DNA of 9,982 nt. Origin: Rugosibacter sp. GTDB lineage: Bacteria; Pseudomonadota; Gammaproteobacteria; Burkholderiales; Rhodocyclaceae. The stretch covers positions 1 to 9,982 of the forward strand of contig JALRCC010000030.1 of assembly GCA_023257495.1 (NCBI GenBank), in the 5' to 3' direction. Each line of letters begins with the position of its first letter. The first letter of the stretch is position 1. Below the pieces are notes generated by a model that saw nothing but the letters and a program-made list of their open reading frames with translations, had not been told where the DNA came from and ran no database searches. A program made the position numbers and the translations under genes. This document shows, one piece after another, positions 1 through 7,323 of the stretch.

Positions 1-867
1 ACGATCTAATGTGATTTGCTTGAATTCAGCCGTGCTGACCACGGCGTTCAGTGCGTTGGCTATTCGTTGCAGTTCTGCCGCTGGCATGCCTGCCGAGCCC
101 CACATACCCATCCAAGCGTCTGTACCACCTGTGTCGTAGCCTTGCTCCTTCATGGTCGGGACTTCGTGCATCAAAGGCGATCGACTGCTTGAGAAAATGC
201 CGATGGGCACCAATTTTCCTGAGCGAATATGGGGAATCGCATCCGCAGCAGTCATTGCCCCCGCATCTATCTGGCCGCCAAGCATGTCAACGATCAGTGG
301 CCCGTTGCCTCGATAAGGAATGTTCTGCAACTTCAAGCCTGCCCGGTTACCAAACTGCAGACCATTGAAATGCGTTTCGCCGCCTGCGCCGGCTGTTCCA
401 AAGTTAGCTTTTGTAGGATTGGCTTTGGCCCAGGCCACGAAGTCCTTCGCATTCTTAACACCGATACTGGCATTGACCACCATGACCAACGGGTAGCTGA
501 TAACTTGGCCAATTGTCGTGAAATCCGTCGTCATGTCATAGCCGAGCACGGAGACGGGGAAGGTTAAATGCTGAAAGGTAAAGGTCGCATTCGGCGCAAT
601 CATGTAGGTATTACCATTTGGACCCGACGCTTTGACCGCCTGCGCCGCCAATCGACCACCTACGCCGGGTCGGTTTTCCACAATCAGTGGCTGACCTAAC
701 AGCGGGCGCATTTGATCAGCCAAGAGGCGCGCAAGATTGTCAGTCAGACCGCCGGGCGGAAAGCCAACCAAGATCTTGATTGTGGGCTTGTCCTGCGCAT
801 GAATCGCGAATGACGAAGCTAGGGCGCTAGAAGCTGCCATGGCGGAAATGAGGGTGCGGCGTTTCAT
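1..867 (-). CDS. Bug/TctC-family periplasmic substrate-binding protein, 3' end cut by window edge
   Basis: An open frame runs from an ATG at 867 to base 1 without a stop, giving 289 residues; the C-terminus lies outside the window. A positively charged start and a hydrophobic stretch end at a likely signal-peptidase site, AIHA before QDK (cleavage after about residue 24). The mature protein opens with the family signature GFPPGGLTD (residues 35-43), followed by GVGGRLAA and, further on, the GTAGAGGETHF and PYRG segments usual in Bug proteins. Compared with the second Bug protein in this window (5502-6485), about 35 C-terminal residues are missing. The start has a strong ribosome site, AGGAG at 874-878, six bases before the ATG. 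The gene lies 19 bases after the acyl-CoA synthetase stop and is probably co-transcribed with it. Bug proteins bind carboxylic acids and related solutes in the periplasm; the ligand here is unknown. No TctA or TctB subunit is visible. Confidence 0.93.
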   Translation of the reverse strand, partial: MKRRTLISAMAASSALASSFAIHAQDKPTIKILVGFPPGGLTDNLARLLADQMRPLLGQPLIVENRPGVGGRLAAQAVKASGPNGNTYMIAPNATFTFQHLTFPVSVLGYDMTTDFTTIGQVISYPLVMVVNASIGVKNAKDFVAWAKANPTKANFGTAGAGGETHFNGLQFGNRAGLKLQNIPYRGNGPLIVDMLGGQIDAGAMTAADAIPHIRSGKLVPIGIFSSSRSPLMHEVPTMKEQGYDTGGTDAWMGMWGSAGMPAAELQRIANALNAVVSTAEFKQITLDR

Positions 868-886
868 CAAGGTCTCCTGTCAATAT

Positions 887-3055
887 TTAAGATTTCACGG
901 AAATCAAAGCATCTAGGGCGAGAACAGACGTTTTCGAATTCGCACTGATGCTCACGGGGTAAACAATCAAGGGGTTGACGTCGATCTCCATCAGATCTTC
1001 GTTTACAAGCATTTGCTCGGCCAAGCGCTTCACAACCTGTGCAATCGCTTTGAAGTCCACTGCGCTCTGCCCACGCATGCCGCGCAACACCGCTGCTGCT
1101 TTAAGCTGATGTAATTCGGCGATGATTTCGTCTTCAGTGAGTGTTGGTGCAAGCAATCGGACATCGTGGAGGGCTTCAATCCAAATGCCGCCCAAGCCCA
1201 CCATCATCACAGGCCCCCAAGCACCATCGCGTTTGGCGCCAACAACCATCTCCAAACCTTGTGTGCCCATTGTTTCAACGAGCACACCGTCAAGTTGCAG
1301 TTGCATGCGCTTGGCTTTGGCATAGTTCGCTACGTTGTCATGCAATTTTTGCCAAGCTACTTGCAGTGCATCTGCATCTTTGACATTCACGATGACGCCA
1401 CCCGCATCACTCTTGTGAGGCAAAGCGCTTGCCTGCGCTTTGAGGACCACTGGATAGCCAATCTGCTCAGCAATTAACAGCGCTTCGCTTGTATTCTGTG
1501 CCAGCAATCCCACTGGAACACTTAAATTCAAAGCCTTAAACCATGCTTTGCCAGCATATTCAGGATGTATCCCTCTCACCAGCGGTTTGACCGACTCAGG
1601 CAATGCAATAACGGCAGCTTGCTGCTTAGTCGCTTGATCGCGTTGGCGTAGGGACTGTGCAGCTTGGGCATAGGCGCAAACACAGCCAAGAGCTCGCAAG
1701 GCCCTATCCGTGCTGCGGAAAAAGGGCACGCGAGAGGTGCGAATCGCCTCGATGAAGAAAGGCTCAATGGGCCCATCATCTCCATTGATAATCAAAACAA
1801 CCGGCTTGATGGCCGCAGCCAAGGCAGGCAAGATGTGGTCTGCTTTGTCTCGCTGTGCCATCACAGGTCCCGCTGGAATGGCCAGTACCAAGGTCGATAT
1901 GCCCGTATCAGACAGCATGGCGTGCACAATTTCACCGATCAAACCTGGCTGACGAAAGCCAATGGTGGTGTAGTCCAGCGGATTCTCGGCCACAGCGAAA
2001 GAGGGTAGCTTGTCGCTTAACTGGTTCACAGTCTTTGTCTGTAATTCTGGTAGTGGCAAACCAACGCTGTCGGCCATGTCAAGCGCAATATTTTTCACAG
2101 CACCTGAGCCCGTCATGAAGGCCACCCCGCCAACTGGTGGCGCAGGATAGCGAGCCAAAATCGCCGTTGTGTCGATCAATTCATCAAGTGAATTCACCAA
2201 CGCCACAGCATGTGCTCGCAGAAGTGCAGATGCAACTGCATGATCACCTGCCAATGCCCCCGTGTGGGACGCAGCTGCGGCTGCGGCGCGAGCGCTTTTA
2301 CCAGGCATGAGCAAGGTAATGGGTTTGCTGCGCTTGACAGCTTCCTGAGCAAGCTGCAAAAAACGTTGGGGTGAACGAATTTGCTCGGCATATACGCAGA
2401 CGACGCGAATATTGTCATCAGCCAAGCAATGCTCAATCCCGTCCTCCACTTGAATATCGACTTCGTTACCAGTTGAGAAGACCATTTGCGGCAACAGCCC
2501 GCGACCAAGCAAGGCATCGCGCAATCCTGCTGCCATGGCACCGCTTTGTGCAATCACAGCTATACCGCTCGGCGCCATTTGATTGGCAGCCTCTAAATAG
2601 CTCTCCGACAATGGCTCAAAGGTCAGCGCCAGTTTTGTCGAGAAATTCGTAAAGCCCATGCAATTGGGGCCAATCACCCGTACACCAGCATTTTTTGCCG
2701 CCGCCTGCAAAACGCGCTGGCGCTCCTGACCTTCCTCGCCCGTTTCCGCATAACCCGAAGCAAATAAAACCGCAGCATGACATTGGCGTTCTCCCAATTG
2801 CGTGATCGCATCCAATACGCCAGCTTCTGGAATCGCCAACACCGCCAAATCGATGCCCAACGGTAGTTTGGCGATTTGATCAACGCAGGCTTTGCCATTG
2901 ATCTGCGTACTGCTGCGGCTCACCAAATGAACTGCGCCACCGTAGCCAAACGACGTCAAGTTGGCCAGGACAAATCCACCCAAAGCGCGCGGATCAGCAG
3001 AAGCGCCAACGATGACAACCGACTTAGCTGCCACGATTTGTTGCAAAACTGTCAT
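887..3055 (-). CDS. NDP-forming acyl-CoA synthetase (CoA-binding, flavodoxin-like and ATP-grasp domains fused)
   Basis: From the chosen start the protein has 722 residues. An N-terminal CoA-binding Rossmann domain begins with VVIVGASADP (13-22) and includes GPNCMG (129-134). Succinyl-CoA-ligase-like domains follow, with ASHTGALAG (262-270); its His264 matches the phosphohistidine of this family. A C-terminal ATP-grasp domain carries HKSDAGGV (547-554) and EIDVNPL (690-696). The enzyme should join a carboxylic acid to CoA using a nucleotide triphosphate, releasing NDP and phosphate. The superfamily includes acetyl-CoA synthetases and some feruloyl-CoA synthetases; the substrate is not readable here, but the Rieske and beta-oxidation neighbours suggest an aromatic or other unusual acid. 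The frame is open to an ATG at 3106, but that start and the one at 3088 lie inside the operator and a likely -10 element. The ATG at 3055 gives the usual short family N-terminus. None of the three has a good ribosome site, so the start is uncertain. Confidence 0.93.
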   Translation of the reverse strand: MTVLQQIVAAKSVVIVGASADPRALGGFVLANLTSFGYGGAVHLVSRSSTQINGKACVDQIAKLPLGIDLAVLAIPEAGVLDAITQLGERQCHAAVLFASGYAETGEEGQERQRVLQAAAKNAGVRVIGPNCMGFTNFSTKLALTFEPLSESYLEAANQMAPSGIAVIAQSGAMAAGLRDALLGRGLLPQMVFSTGNEVDIQVEDGIEHCLADDNIRVVCVYAEQIRSPQRFLQLAQEAVKRSKPITLLMPGKSARAAAAAASHTGALAGDHAVASALLRAHAVALVNSLDELIDTTAILARYPAPPVGGVAFMTGSGAVKNIALDMADSVGLPLPELQTKTVNQLSDKLPSFAVAENPLDYTTIGFRQPGLIGEIVHAMLSDTGISTLVLAIPAGPVMAQRDKADHILPALAAAIKPVVLIINGDDGPIEPFFIEAIRTSRVPFFRSTDRALRALGCVCAYAQAAQSLRQRDQATKQQAAVIALPESVKPLVRGIHPEYAGKAWFKALNLSVPVGLLAQNTSEALLIAEQIGYPVVLKAQASALPHKSDAGGVIVNVKDADALQVAWQKLHDNVANYAKAKRMQLQLDGVLVETMGTQGLEMVVGAKRDGAWGPVMMVGLGGIWIEALHDVRLLAPTLTEDEIIAELHQLKAAAVLRGMRGQSAVDFKAIAQVVKRLAEQMLVNEDLMEIDVNPLIVYPVSISANSKTSVLALDALISVKS

Positions 3056-3086
3056 ATGAAAATATTTATTGAAATTAATTGCATCC

Positions 3087-3095
3087 ATTATTGCA
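3087..3095 (-). promoter_or_regulatory. Possible extended -10 element for the leftward operon
   Basis: Read on the minus strand, 3095 to 3087 is TGCAATAAT, which resembles an extended -10 (TG, one base, then a hexamer one base away from TATAAT). Transcription would begin near 3080, giving a leader of about 25 bases before the ATG at 3055. It sits beside the operator at 3098-3113, so a bound repressor would block it. No good -35 hexamer is seen at the right distance. This is inference from pattern only. Confidence 0.35.
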
Positions 3096-3097
3096 TG

Positions 3098-3113
3098 TTT
3101 TGGCATACCAAAA
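3098..3113. promoter_or_regulatory. Candidate GntR/FCD operator 1 (near-perfect 16-base palindrome)
   Basis: TTTTGGCATACCAAAA is a palindrome with perfect TTTTGG/CCAAAA arms; only two of the four central bases break the symmetry. FadR/FCD-type GntR proteins commonly bind short palindromes of the form TGGTATACCA, and this fits that type. It lies between the divergent acyl-CoA synthetase and regulator genes, 28 bases before the regulator start, so the encoded regulator is the obvious candidate binder. Confidence 0.65.
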
Positions 3114-3118
3114 CACGA

Positions 3119-3134
3119 TTAAAGTATGCCATAA
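3119..3134. promoter_or_regulatory. Candidate GntR operator 2 (second copy, inverted)
   Basis: TTAAAGTATGCCATAA matches the reverse complement of operator 1 at 12 of 16 positions. The core GTATGCCA (3124-3131) is an exact inverted copy of TGGCATAC (3101-3108). The centres of the two sites are 21 bases apart, about two turns of the helix, so two dimers would sit on the same face of the DNA. The site overlaps the putative -10 of the regulator gene, which suggests autorepression. Binding is inferred, not shown. Confidence 0.55.
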
Positions 3135-3135
3135 T
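3130..3135 (+). promoter_or_regulatory. Possible -10 hexamer for the rightward operon
   Basis: CATAAT differs from the TATAAT consensus at one position and ends six bases before the regulator's ATG at 3142. A transcript from here would start at or next to that ATG, so the message could be leaderless. This fits the lack of any ribosome site before 3142. The -35 position would fall inside operator 1 and is a poor match. The assignment rests on pattern and spacing alone. Confidence 0.4.
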
Positions 3136-3141
3136 TAAAAA

Positions 3142-3858
3142 ATGGAAAACAAAACATCCCTACCCCTCAATTCAGAAGCCCCGCAGACCCTGCCTGCCGG
3201 TGCCTCTAAAAGCATTCGCGAGACCTTGCAAGAAGAAATAGAAAGCGGGCAATTGCCACCGGGCAACCCGCTGGACGAAAGAGGCTTAGCCGAGCGCTTT
3301 GGTGTCTCGCGAACACCCGTTCGCGAAGCCTTGCACCAACTTGCTGCCAAAGACTTGGTCAAGCTCACGCCACGCCACGGTGCAATGGTCGCGCGTTTTT
3401 CAATCAGTGAAATACGAGGGCTGATGGAGGTGCTTGGCGAGCTTGAATCCTTTGCAGCTCGATTGGCGGCGCGCCGGGTCGATGATTTTTCTCGCGCACA
3501 ACTCCAAGAAGCCTTGCAGCGCTGCCGCGATGCCCAGAATCTGGGTGTGGGTGAATATGCAATGGCCAATATTTCATTTCACGAAGTGATTTTTTCAATT
3601 AGCCGCAATCAATACCTCACCCAACAATTGCGTCGTACGCATCGCTTGATTCAGCGTTATAGATCGCGCGATTTCCAAAGCCGTGCGCAAGTGGCTAAAT
3701 CCATGCTCGATCACGAACGTGTGACCCAAGCCATTTGTGATGGCGATGAAAACGCTGCTGCGCTGGCAATGGCTGAACATGTGCCCAGCGGTTCGAGCGG
3801 ATTTTCAGAGTTTTTGGCAAAAGTACCGCCCCATTATTTTGAAAGTGAATCCCCATGA
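3142..3858 (+). CDS. GntR-family transcriptional regulator, FadR/FCD subfamily
   Basis: The protein has 238 residues. A winged helix-turn-helix spans about 24-86, with the typical LAERFGVSRTPVREAL run (49-64) followed by the wing region TPRHGAMV. An all-helical FCD ligand-binding domain fills about 90-215. Its metal-site histidines are visible as His147 (in SFHEV), His191 (in LDHERV) and His213 (in AEHV). The acidic residue often found four places before the first His is Asn143 here, so metal binding may be altered; some family members vary at this position. Proteins of this type usually repress catabolic operons until a carboxylic acid or CoA-ester effector binds. The gene heads the rightward operon and diverges from the acyl-CoA synthetase, with two operator-like sites between them. 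There is no ribosome site before the ATG. The stop overlaps the next start (ATGA), suggesting translational coupling. Confidence 0.95.
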   Translation: MENKTSLPLNSEAPQTLPAGASKSIRETLQEEIESGQLPPGNPLDERGLAERFGVSRTPVREALHQLAAKDLVKLTPRHGAMVARFSISEIRGLMEVLGELESFAARLAARRVDDFSRAQLQEALQRCRDAQNLGVGEYAMANISFHEVIFSISRNQYLTQQLRRTHRLIQRYRSRDFQSRAQVAKSMLDHERVTQAICDGDENAAALAMAEHVPSGSSGFSEFLAKVPPHYFESESP

Positions 3859-4238
3859 AGCGCTCCATCGAAGTTCCCGGTTTATCTCATGGCAGTGCGC
3901 CAATTCCTATGGGTGCGCGAATTGGGCCGCTGATTTGCTCTTCAGCTTTGAATGGCAAAAACAGCACAACTGGCACTCTACCCGCCGAAGGCTCTGAGCA
4001 AGTCAAGAATATTTTTTTCAACCTGCTTTCCTTTTTGAAGGAAGCTGGGGCTGGAACAGAACATGTGGTCAAGTTGTCGATTTATTTGAAAGATGACAGC
4101 CTAAGAGGCGCTATCAATGAACAATGGCTCTCGATGTATCCCGATGCGCATGATCGACCTGCACGGCATATCAGCAACTACGACTTGCAGCATGGCATGT
4201 TGATTCAGCTTGAAGTAATTGCTTACGTGAATGATTAA
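3855..4238 (+). CDS. RidA/YjgF/UK114-family protein (possible enamine/imine deaminase)
   Basis: This 127-residue protein has the normal length for a single-domain RidA protein, which forms trimers with the active sites between subunits. The family C-terminal signature is present: RPAR (101-104) followed by a beta strand ending in QLEVIAYV. Arg104 matches the arginine that holds the carboxylate of the imine in deaminating RidA proteins, and Glu120 matches the usual acidic active-site residue. It may therefore hydrolyse reactive enamines or imines, but many operon-linked RidA-like proteins act on pathway-specific substrates. The ATG overlaps the regulator's stop as ATGA, with only a weak purine-rich stretch upstream, so translation is likely coupled. 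Placement between the regulator and the Rieske oxygenase points to a role in the catabolic pathway rather than general housekeeping. Confidence 0.9.
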   Translation: MKRSIEVPGLSHGSAPIPMGARIGPLICSSALNGKNSTTGTLPAEGSEQVKNIFFNLLSFLKEAGAGTEHVVKLSIYLKDDSLRGAINEQWLSMYPDAHDRPARHISNYDLQHGMLIQLEVIAYVND

Positions 4239-4254
4239 TTGAAGGAGTTTGACA

Positions 4255-5481
4255 ATGGCTTTCACTCGCGAACAAAACGATTTACTAACTCGCGTTGAGA
4301 ATGATGCACCCATGGGGCAAATGCTGCGGCAATATCACTGGTTCCCTTGCGTTCCAGCACGATTGCTCGAAGCTGATGGCAAACCCTACAACATTCGTCT
4401 GCTCGGTCAGGACTTTGTCGCCTTTCGATCCACCGATGGCAGCGTTGGCGTTGTGGATGCAAAGTGTCTGCATCGCAAGGCTTCTTTGGTTCTTGCTAAG
4501 AATGATGGTAACGGCTTGCGATGCATTTTTCACGGTTGGAAATACAACACCAAAGGCGAAGTCATTGATGCGCCAAACCATCCGGGCGACAGCGAATCAT
4601 TTTGCAAAAATTTGCGGGTCAACAGATACCTCGCCGTTGAGCGTGGCGGTATAGTTTGGGCTTGGTTTGGCAAAGGCGATACACCGCCCAAATTCCCCGA
4701 GTTACCTTTCACGGCCTTACCCGATAACCAGCGATCAGTCACCAGCGCTGAAGTTCCCACGAACTGGGTACAAGCGGTAGAAGCCAGCATGGACACATCA
4801 CATGTCAGCGTCCTGCATGAATCCACCACAGAAATATCAGCTGGGGCTGGCAATTTGCGGCAGTTGATGAGTAAAAAAGCGGCTGCAAACTTAGAGTTCA
4901 TTGAAACACCTTACGGCTTTCGCTATGCTGCACTGCGCGATGTAGGTGACGGAAAAACCTATGCAAGGGTTAACAATTTCGTCATGCCATGGTACGGCAT
5001 TATTTGCGCCCCACATGAACACGGACCAGCCACCGTTTTCTTCAGCACACCCATTGATGATGTAACGCATCGAGCTTGGTTTGTTCACTACAACATGCAC
5101 CGTCCACTTGGAATGACCAATATGTCGGCAAGCCCTGATCTTTGGAACTTCCCGCCGCTACCACCAGGTAACGAAAGCAACAATTGGGGACAAAACCGAG
5201 ATCTCATGCGTCGTGGCCATGCAACAGGTTTCCCACAACATTTGGGTACAGAAGATTTCGCAATGTTCTTAAGCCAAGGGCCGATTCATGATCGTACCGA
5301 TGAGCAGCTTTGTCCAGCCGACGGCGCAGTGATTCGCGTTCGTCGCCAACTGATGAAAGCAGCGCAAGAATATGCGACAAACAAAGCACCTATAGCGCCC
5401 AATCACGATCAGTTGGACTACAAGCAAATTCAATCCATTGGCGCTGTTTTAGAGGCTGATCAAAATTGGCGAGAGCTTTGA
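4255..5481 (+). CDS. Rieske non-heme iron oxygenase, phthalate-dioxygenase/demethylase type, alpha subunit
   Basis: The protein has 408 residues. A Rieske [2Fe-2S] domain is near the N-terminus, with CLH (Cys71, His73) and CIFH (Cys90, His93) as cluster ligands. The catalytic domain shows the mononuclear-iron motif from 176: Asp180 as the likely bridging residue to the neighbouring subunit's cluster, and His183 and His188 as iron ligands. Asp334 in TEDFAMF is the likely third ligand, followed by SQGPIHDR, a stretch typical of phthalate 4,5-dioxygenase relatives. All residues needed for activity appear present. These enzymes hydroxylate aromatic rings or remove O-methyl groups using electrons from a separate reductase; none is encoded in this window. 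A TTG six bases upstream is also open, but the ATG at 4255 follows a strong ribosome site (AGGAG, 4243-4247, seven-base spacing), so it was chosen. The gap from the RidA gene is 16 bases. The substrate is unknown. Confidence 0.95.
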   Translation: MAFTREQNDLLTRVENDAPMGQMLRQYHWFPCVPARLLEADGKPYNIRLLGQDFVAFRSTDGSVGVVDAKCLHRKASLVLAKNDGNGLRCIFHGWKYNTKGEVIDAPNHPGDSESFCKNLRVNRYLAVERGGIVWAWFGKGDTPPKFPELPFTALPDNQRSVTSAEVPTNWVQAVEASMDTSHVSVLHESTTEISAGAGNLRQLMSKKAAANLEFIETPYGFRYAALRDVGDGKTYARVNNFVMPWYGIICAPHEHGPATVFFSTPIDDVTHRAWFVHYNMHRPLGMTNMSASPDLWNFPPLPPGNESNNWGQNRDLMRRGHATGFPQHLGTEDFAMFLSQGPIHDRTDEQLCPADGAVIRVRRQLMKAAQEYATNKAPIAPNHDQLDYKQIQSIGAVLEADQNWREL

Positions 5482-5501
5482 TTTTGAGACCTAGGAAAAC
5501 A

Positions 5502-6485
5502 ATGAATCCTCTACTCAATCGCAGGAAAGCAATTCAAACATCGGCCGTTCTTGCTTCCTCTATCAGCATGCCAGCTATACATGCGCAAGAGAGAGCCCCC
5601 ATCAAAATCTTGATGGGCTTTCCGCCCGGCGGAGGCACTGACTTGATCGCACGAACAATTGCCGAGCGCTTACGTGAGGCACTGGGACAACCCGTCATCA
5701 TTGATCCCAAGGTCGGTGTAGGCGGGCGATTAGCTGCCGATGCGATGATGGCGGCGCCACCAGATGGCATGACGTACATGATCGCACCTAACGCTACGCC
5801 AACCTTCCAAACTTTGGTCTTCGGCCATCAAATTAAATGGGATGTACTGCGCAATTGGACTCCTGTTGCGGCATTGGTTACATATCCGATTGGCATGGCC
5901 GCAAGCTTGCAAACTGGCGTGACGAATGTCAAACAGCTGGTCGATTGGACCAGAGCAAAAGGCAGTGCAAGCTTCGGTTCCCCCGGCGCGGGTGGACAAA
6001 ATCATTTTCTCGGTCAAGCTTTTGCAAAGCAAGCGGGACTTGACATGAATCACGCACCGTATCGCGGCACTACACCGATGCTGACCGATTTGCTTGGCGG
6101 GCACATTCCCTTTGGGGTCACCCTGGGGTCAGATTTCATTCGTCAACATCGCGATGGCAGAGTCAAACTCATTGGTGTTTTCACCTCTCAGCGTAGCGAA
6201 TTGATGCCAGAAATTCCAACCTTTGCCGAACAGGGTTTCAACATCACCAGCGGCAATGCATGGACAGGCATGTGGGCGCCACCCAAAACGCCCCTGGCTG
6301 AAATTGTGCGGATGCAAGCTGCATTGCAAAAAGTGTTGTCTCTGCCCGAAGTGCGACAACACTTGATGACTCATCTTGCCGTACAGCCCCAATATCGCAA
6401 CGGTGAAGAGATGCAACAGATGCTTCGTGAAGAAATTGCGTATTGGCAGCCGATTATCAAAACCTCTGGCTACAAACCAGAATAA
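5502..6485 (+). CDS. Bug/TctC-family periplasmic substrate-binding protein (second copy)
   Basis: The protein has 327 residues, normal for the family. The N-terminus has paired arginines (NRRKA) and a hydrophobic stretch ending at AIHA before QER, giving a signal peptide of about 28 residues; the arginine pair is only weakly Tat-like. The family signature GFPPGGGTD lies at 39-47, followed by GVGGRLAADA, TYMIAPNAT, PGAGGQNHF and PYRGTTPM. It is clearly related to the Bug protein at the left edge, sharing TYMIAPNAT and a (D/N)AWxGMW segment, so the two are paralogues of one subfamily. A TTG at 5466 would extend the protein into the Rieske gene; the ATG at 5502 is preferred because AGGA (5493-5496) precedes it and the signal peptide starts there. 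It probably delivers a carboxylate to a transporter encoded elsewhere, or senses it. Its place inside the catabolic operon suggests the pathway substrate is the ligand. Confidence 0.94.
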   Translation: MNPLLNRRKAIQTSAVLASSISMPAIHAQERAPIKILMGFPPGGGTDLIARTIAERLREALGQPVIIDPKVGVGGRLAADAMMAAPPDGMTYMIAPNATPTFQTLVFGHQIKWDVLRNWTPVAALVTYPIGMAASLQTGVTNVKQLVDWTRAKGSASFGSPGAGGQNHFLGQAFAKQAGLDMNHAPYRGTTPMLTDLLGGHIPFGVTLGSDFIRQHRDGRVKLIGVFTSQRSELMPEIPTFAEQGFNITSGNAWTGMWAPPKTPLAEIVRMQAALQKVLSLPEVRQHLMTHLAVQPQYRNGEEMQQMLREEIAYWQPIIKTSGYKPE

Positions 6486-6501
6486 GCATGGAATTTTTTT
6501 A

Positions 6502-7323
6502 ATGAGCAACTCTCCCTTTGAACATTTGGTCACATATGAACTGTCGGGTACGGTCGCCTTGATTGGCCTCAATCGTGTCGAAAAACGCAATGCTATTTCT
6601 GAAGAGGTGATTGACCAATTGCGCAGCGCAGTGTTGCGGGCACATGAGGAAGCCAATGTGGCTGTTTTGTTTGGACATGGCAGCAATTTCAGTGCTGGCT
6701 TGGATTTGGCAGAAGCACTCAAACGCGCGACGGGAGAAATCAAGCCGTCCCGCAAGCGTCGTCGCCATACCTGGCATGAAGTGTTTGATCAAATTGCGCG
6801 AGGACCAATTCCATTTGTGGCAGCCCTTCATGGCGCGGTAGTTGGCGGCGGGTTGGAGTTGGCAAGTGCTGCGCATTTGCGCGTGTGCGATGAGACAACA
6901 TTTTTTGGTTTGCCTGAGGGACAACGCGGTATCTTTGTGGGTGGCGGCGGCACTGTACGCATTCAACGCATTATTGGCACAACTGTGATGATGGATTTGA
7001 TGCTTACGGGGCGTTTGCTCAGTGCACAAGAGGGGTTGACAGAACACATCGTTCGATACATCACGCCTGCTGGCCAAGCTCTTGCCAAGGCCAAAGAGCT
7101 AGCCGAGCGCATTGCTCAAAACACGATTGAAACGAATTGGAAAATCATTCAAGTGCTGCCGCGCGTGCAGGACATGAGCCATGACGATGGCCTCTTTGTG
7201 GAACAGCTTAATTCCGCTATGGCTCGTCCGCCTGAAGTGGAGCAACGTTTGCGTCAATTCGTAGAAGGCAAAGCCGCGCCTTTGCAAGATCCAAATACAA
7301 ATTACACCAGCAAAGAATCCTGA
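6502..7323 (+). CDS. Enoyl-CoA hydratase/isomerase family (crotonase fold)
   Basis: The protein has 273 residues, usual for a single-domain crotonase. The two oxyanion-hole regions are present: NFSAGLDL (62-69) and ALHGAVVGGGLELA (108-121). Both acidic residues used by classical enoyl-CoA hydratases are kept: Glu119 in GLELA and Glu139 in LPEGQRG. Hydration of an enoyl-CoA is therefore the best guess, though isomerase or hydratase/lyase chemistry cannot be excluded. A basic run, KPSRKRRRH (81-89), lies in the loop that helps bind CoA. The frame is open from 6376 inside the preceding gene, but the ATG at 6502 gives the normal N-terminus; a weak GGAA (6490-6493) precedes it. The stop overlaps the next gene's ATG by one base (TGATG), so translation is likely coupled and the two products probably act in sequence. 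Confidence 0.93.
   Translation: MSNSPFEHLVTYELSGTVALIGLNRVEKRNAISEEVIDQLRSAVLRAHEEANVAVLFGHGSNFSAGLDLAEALKRATGEIKPSRKRRRHTWHEVFDQIARGPIPFVAALHGAVVGGGLELASAAHLRVCDETTFFGLPEGQRGIFVGGGGTVRIQRIIGTTVMMDLMLTGRLLSAQEGLTEHIVRYITPAGQALAKAKELAERIAQNTIETNWKIIQVLPRVQDMSHDDGLFVEQLNSAMARPPEVEQRLRQFVEGKAAPLQDPNTNYTSKES

Noticed and set aside
229..567. 112-residue open frame on the plus strand
   Set aside because: It is antisense to the left-edge Bug gene, whose minus-strand frame is open over all 867 bases and matches the family throughout.
1767..1776. Perfect palindrome ATGGGCCCAT
   Set aside because: It sits inside the acyl-CoA synthetase coding sequence, is unrelated to the operator pattern and is expected by chance in a window this size.
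6129..6755. 208-residue open frame on the minus strand
   Set aside because: It lies antisense to the end of the second Bug gene and the start of the hydratase, both clearly real; no recognisable domain.
6499..7077. 192-residue open frame on the minus strand
   Set aside because: It is antisense to the hydratase coding region and rich in Cys, His and Gln, as expected for a shadow frame.
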